This document shows positions 14,315 to 16,372 of a DNA stretch of 16,372 bases, piece by piece. Source of the DNA: Thoreauomyces humboldtii (taxonomy: Eukaryota > Chytridiomycota > Chytridiomycetes > Spizellomycetales > Powellomycetaceae); assembly GCA_027596035.1 (NCBI GenBank), contig JADGJA010000514.1, positions 1 to 16,372 of the forward strand, written 5' to 3'. Within the stretch, counting starts at the first letter, position 1. Every line of letters starts with the position of its first letter. A program made the position numbers and the translations under genes. Below the pieces are notes generated by a model. That model was not told the origin of the DNA, did not search any database, and was given only the letters and a program-made list of their open reading frames with translations.

Positions 14315-16297
14315 TCATTGACGCACGACGCCTTGGTCGGTCGAATCGTTTCCCTTTCGAGTTCCGTTGGTGGCTTCGGCAGCCTGCGACGAGACGGCCG
14401 AGGACGAGTTGGCGGCCGACGCGGATCCGGTTCGACTCCGCCCGTGGCCGTGGTGTTGATCGCGCATCATCTCGTCGCTCATCTTGCGCTCCACCTTCTC
14501 CTTCTTGGTCTCCTCTCCGTACTCGGACAGGCCGACCGCAAAGTCGACTCCTGGGACGGTCCCCTGACCGGTCGGGCCGGGTTGGTCCGAGACCTTGTTC
14601 TTGAGGTCGGCCACGAGACGCGACGTGTCGGGATGTCCGCCCACGAGCTTGATCTGCATGATCCGGGTGTACGTCATGGTCTTTGCTCCCTGCGTCTCGT
14701 AGAACTCGCCGTCGATCATGGCGTGGATCTGAAAGAAAGGAGGGGAGAGAGAGAGAGATGGTAAGAGTCAGGACGGTTCGGTCATGTGATACCGGTTTAC
14801 CTCGACGAGCGGGTCACTTACCCTGGAGTTGGGGTGAAAGTGCAGCGCGAAGGGAGAGGGCATCTGTCCGACCCGTTGCAGACGCTTGCGTCCAAAGGAG
14901 AACTGCTTGAAGGCGTAGGAGCGCAGACTTCCGATGCCAAAGACCTCGAGCTTCCCGTCGTAGGCGCAGTGCGGGGTCCACTGGGTCAGGTCGGTGGGAC
15001 CCTTCTGCTCCCGGACGATGGATCGCGACATGTCGCTGACGCCCCAGAGGTCGACGTGGCGACCCCACATGCCGGGGATATTCTGGATGATCATCTCGAT
15101 GGGCTGGTGGGTGACCCTCAGGGCCTTGTTCCCGGAGAGGTCAAAGACGGTCCCTTCGGCCTCGAGGGCGCGGACGGCGTTGGTGACGGGCTTGGCGCCG
15201 TGGAAGAGGACGCTGAGGGACTGTCGAGAGTACTCGAGGGCGTTCAGGACGCGGGAACCGCGCCGGTTCTCCTCGAACCCGACGCCGACGCGACCCTGGA
15301 GCCCCACGGACGAGTAGTTGGACATCTTGCGCCTGAGGGTGGTGACCTTGTCCTTGCCGGCCTCGCGGACCCATCCGCCTTCCTCGGTCTCGATCTCGAC
15401 GCCCCAGATGTCGAGGAGGGTCTTGTGGCCGTTGAGGCGGGCCATGACGAGGTCGTTGAGTCCCTCGAGGTGGTGGCCGGCCACGTCGGTCCCGCTCACG
15501 TAGCGACCCCAGCCCAGGACCTGGGAGAGGTCGTTGCCGGTGCCGAAGGGGATGACGGAGAAGAGGACGCGGGGGTCGTCCGAGACGTCGATGCCCATCT
15601 CGATCATGCCCTCGACGACGCCCATGAGGGTGCCGTCGCCGCCGGCGGACCAGACGTGGAGCTCCTGCAGGGACTTTTGCTTGTCAAGGAGCAGGGTGAG
15701 GTACTTGAGACCGCTGGAGCGGTCCGCCTCGTCGAGAAAGTCGTAGAGCTGGACCTGGACGTGGGGGTGGTCCCTCATGCGGTAGTGCTGGATGTTCATC
15801 TGCACGAGGGGGAGCCCCTGCTGGTTGCCCGACTTTGGATTGGAGAAGATGAAGACGTAGTGGGTTGGGACGACGACGAGGCTCTCTGATGCGTCGCCGG
15901 TGTCGGAGGCCTCGACGGTGGCTGCTCCGTCCCTGGCGGTCTCGTTGGCCGACTCTGGCCTGTGCTTTCCGCCGTCCTGGACGCGGACGCTTTCGGTGTT
16001 GCGGGCTCCGGGCAGGGAGGGATCGTCGGCGTGCCGGGTGTGGGTGGTGTTTGGGTTGAGGATGGTGCGGTCGTCCTGGAGGACGTCGGCGGGAGACATG
16101 TTGAGCAGGTTCATGAGGTCCTGGTCGTGGATCTCCTGGGACTGGGGCAGGCTGGCGGTGGACTTTTCGCCGTGAGGCGGGTTCGAGTTGGCGGAAGCGT
16201 CCCTTAGGGACTCGAAGGTCTGTGGCTTGATGACGGGAGCGTCAGCGGGGGACGTGGTGGGAGGTTGCGGTAACGGTGCAGTCTCGTCGGTGGCCAT
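14315..16297 (-). CDS. diacylglycerol kinase (catalytic plus accessory domains)
   Basis: Two exons, 16297-14822 and 14728-14315, give 629 residues. The 93-nt intron (GTAAGT...TTTCAG, with a CT-rich tract) joins HPNSR to IHAMIDGEFYE. The ATG at 16297 sits in CACCATGGCC, an excellent start context. Diacylglycerol kinases phosphorylate diacylglycerol to phosphatidic acid with ATP at membranes, ending one lipid signal and making another. The catalytic domain (about 146-270) shows FSNPKSG (151-157), GGDGT (219-223) and PFGTGNDLSQVLGWG (250-264). The accessory domain (about 326-505) shows NYSSVGLQGRVGVGFEENR, ALEYSRQ, QNIPGMWGRHVDLWG and AYDGKLEVFGI, closing with MIDGEFY. Residues 1-145 are acidic and low-complexity. 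The last ~95 are charged and Ser-rich, with an HHGHG stretch. No C1 zinc fingers, PH domain, EF-hands or membrane segments are visible, so membrane targeting must come from elsewhere. The accessory domain argues against a sphingosine or ceramide kinase. Confidence 0.92.
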
Positions 16298-16372
16298 GGT
16301 GTGTTCCGTCACTGGGGTTGAGTTGGTTGGTTGGTTGGGGGGTCTGGAGCCCGGTCTTTTAGAGAGTGAGGA

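Noticed and set aside
14786..15889. 367-codon plus-strand ORF opposite the diacylglycerol kinase
   Set aside because: It is antisense to a clearly recognised kinase domain, and its Val/Gly/Asp/Leu-rich composition is the reverse complement of GC-rich kinase codons. No family match.
1..16372. CRISPR array, tRNA, rRNA, or transposase/reverse-transcriptase coding sequence
   Set aside because: I looked for spaced direct repeats, tRNA box motifs and catalytic motifs of mobile elements on both strands and found none.

Overview
This window looks like fungal nuclear DNA. The evidence is five protein-coding genes, four of them interrupted by short (68-118 nt) mostly GT-AG introns, a suc1/Cks-type cell-cycle protein with fission-yeast-like signatures, a member of the fungal UPF0643 family, a secreted M14 carboxypeptidase with a Kex2-type dibasic site, and GC-rich coding sequence with many low-complexity, disorder-prone protein segments. 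I cannot fix the phylum. A diacylglycerol kinase with both catalytic and accessory domains fits an early-diverging fungus or a basidiomycete better than an ascomycete yeast, but this is only inference. Nothing points to bacteria, an organelle or a virus.

Layout. 1-2437: gene-poor stretch with a perfect 48-bp palindrome (223-270) and a cluster of GGCTTA/TAAGCC motifs. 2438-3652 (+): three-exon gene for a Gly/Ser-rich protein with a short conserved-looking C-terminal module ending in an ENDDPLRLAQEFC-type motif. 3653-5204: intergenic, with CCGT microsatellites and a 24-bp tandem repeat. 5205-5930 (+): UPF0643-family gene, whose 3' end is partly duplicated just after the stop. 9320-6440 (-): two-exon gene for a 936-residue, Ser/Pro/Arg-rich, probably disordered protein of unknown function. 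9321-10811: divergent intergenic region rich in simple repeats. 10812-12630 (+): seven-exon gene for a secreted M14 carboxypeptidase, with a probable GC-AG intron. 13889-12882 (-): five-exon gene for a Cks1/Suc1 protein with a 36-nt internal exon and long acidic extensions. 16297-14315 (-): two-exon diacylglycerol kinase gene.

The genes do not form an operon or an evident cluster. They look like ordinary neighbours: lipid signalling (DGK), cell-cycle control (Cks), extracellular protein digestion (M14) and three poorly characterised proteins. I found no mobile-element coding capacity, CRISPR array, tRNA or rRNA. All exon structures were worked out by hand from reading frame, splice consensus and family knowledge. 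The M14, Cks and DGK models are the firmest. The clearest leads are the 48-bp palindrome, the duplicated 3' end of the UPF0643 gene, the cysteine-free M14 enzyme with its GC-AG intron, and the modified Cks protein.
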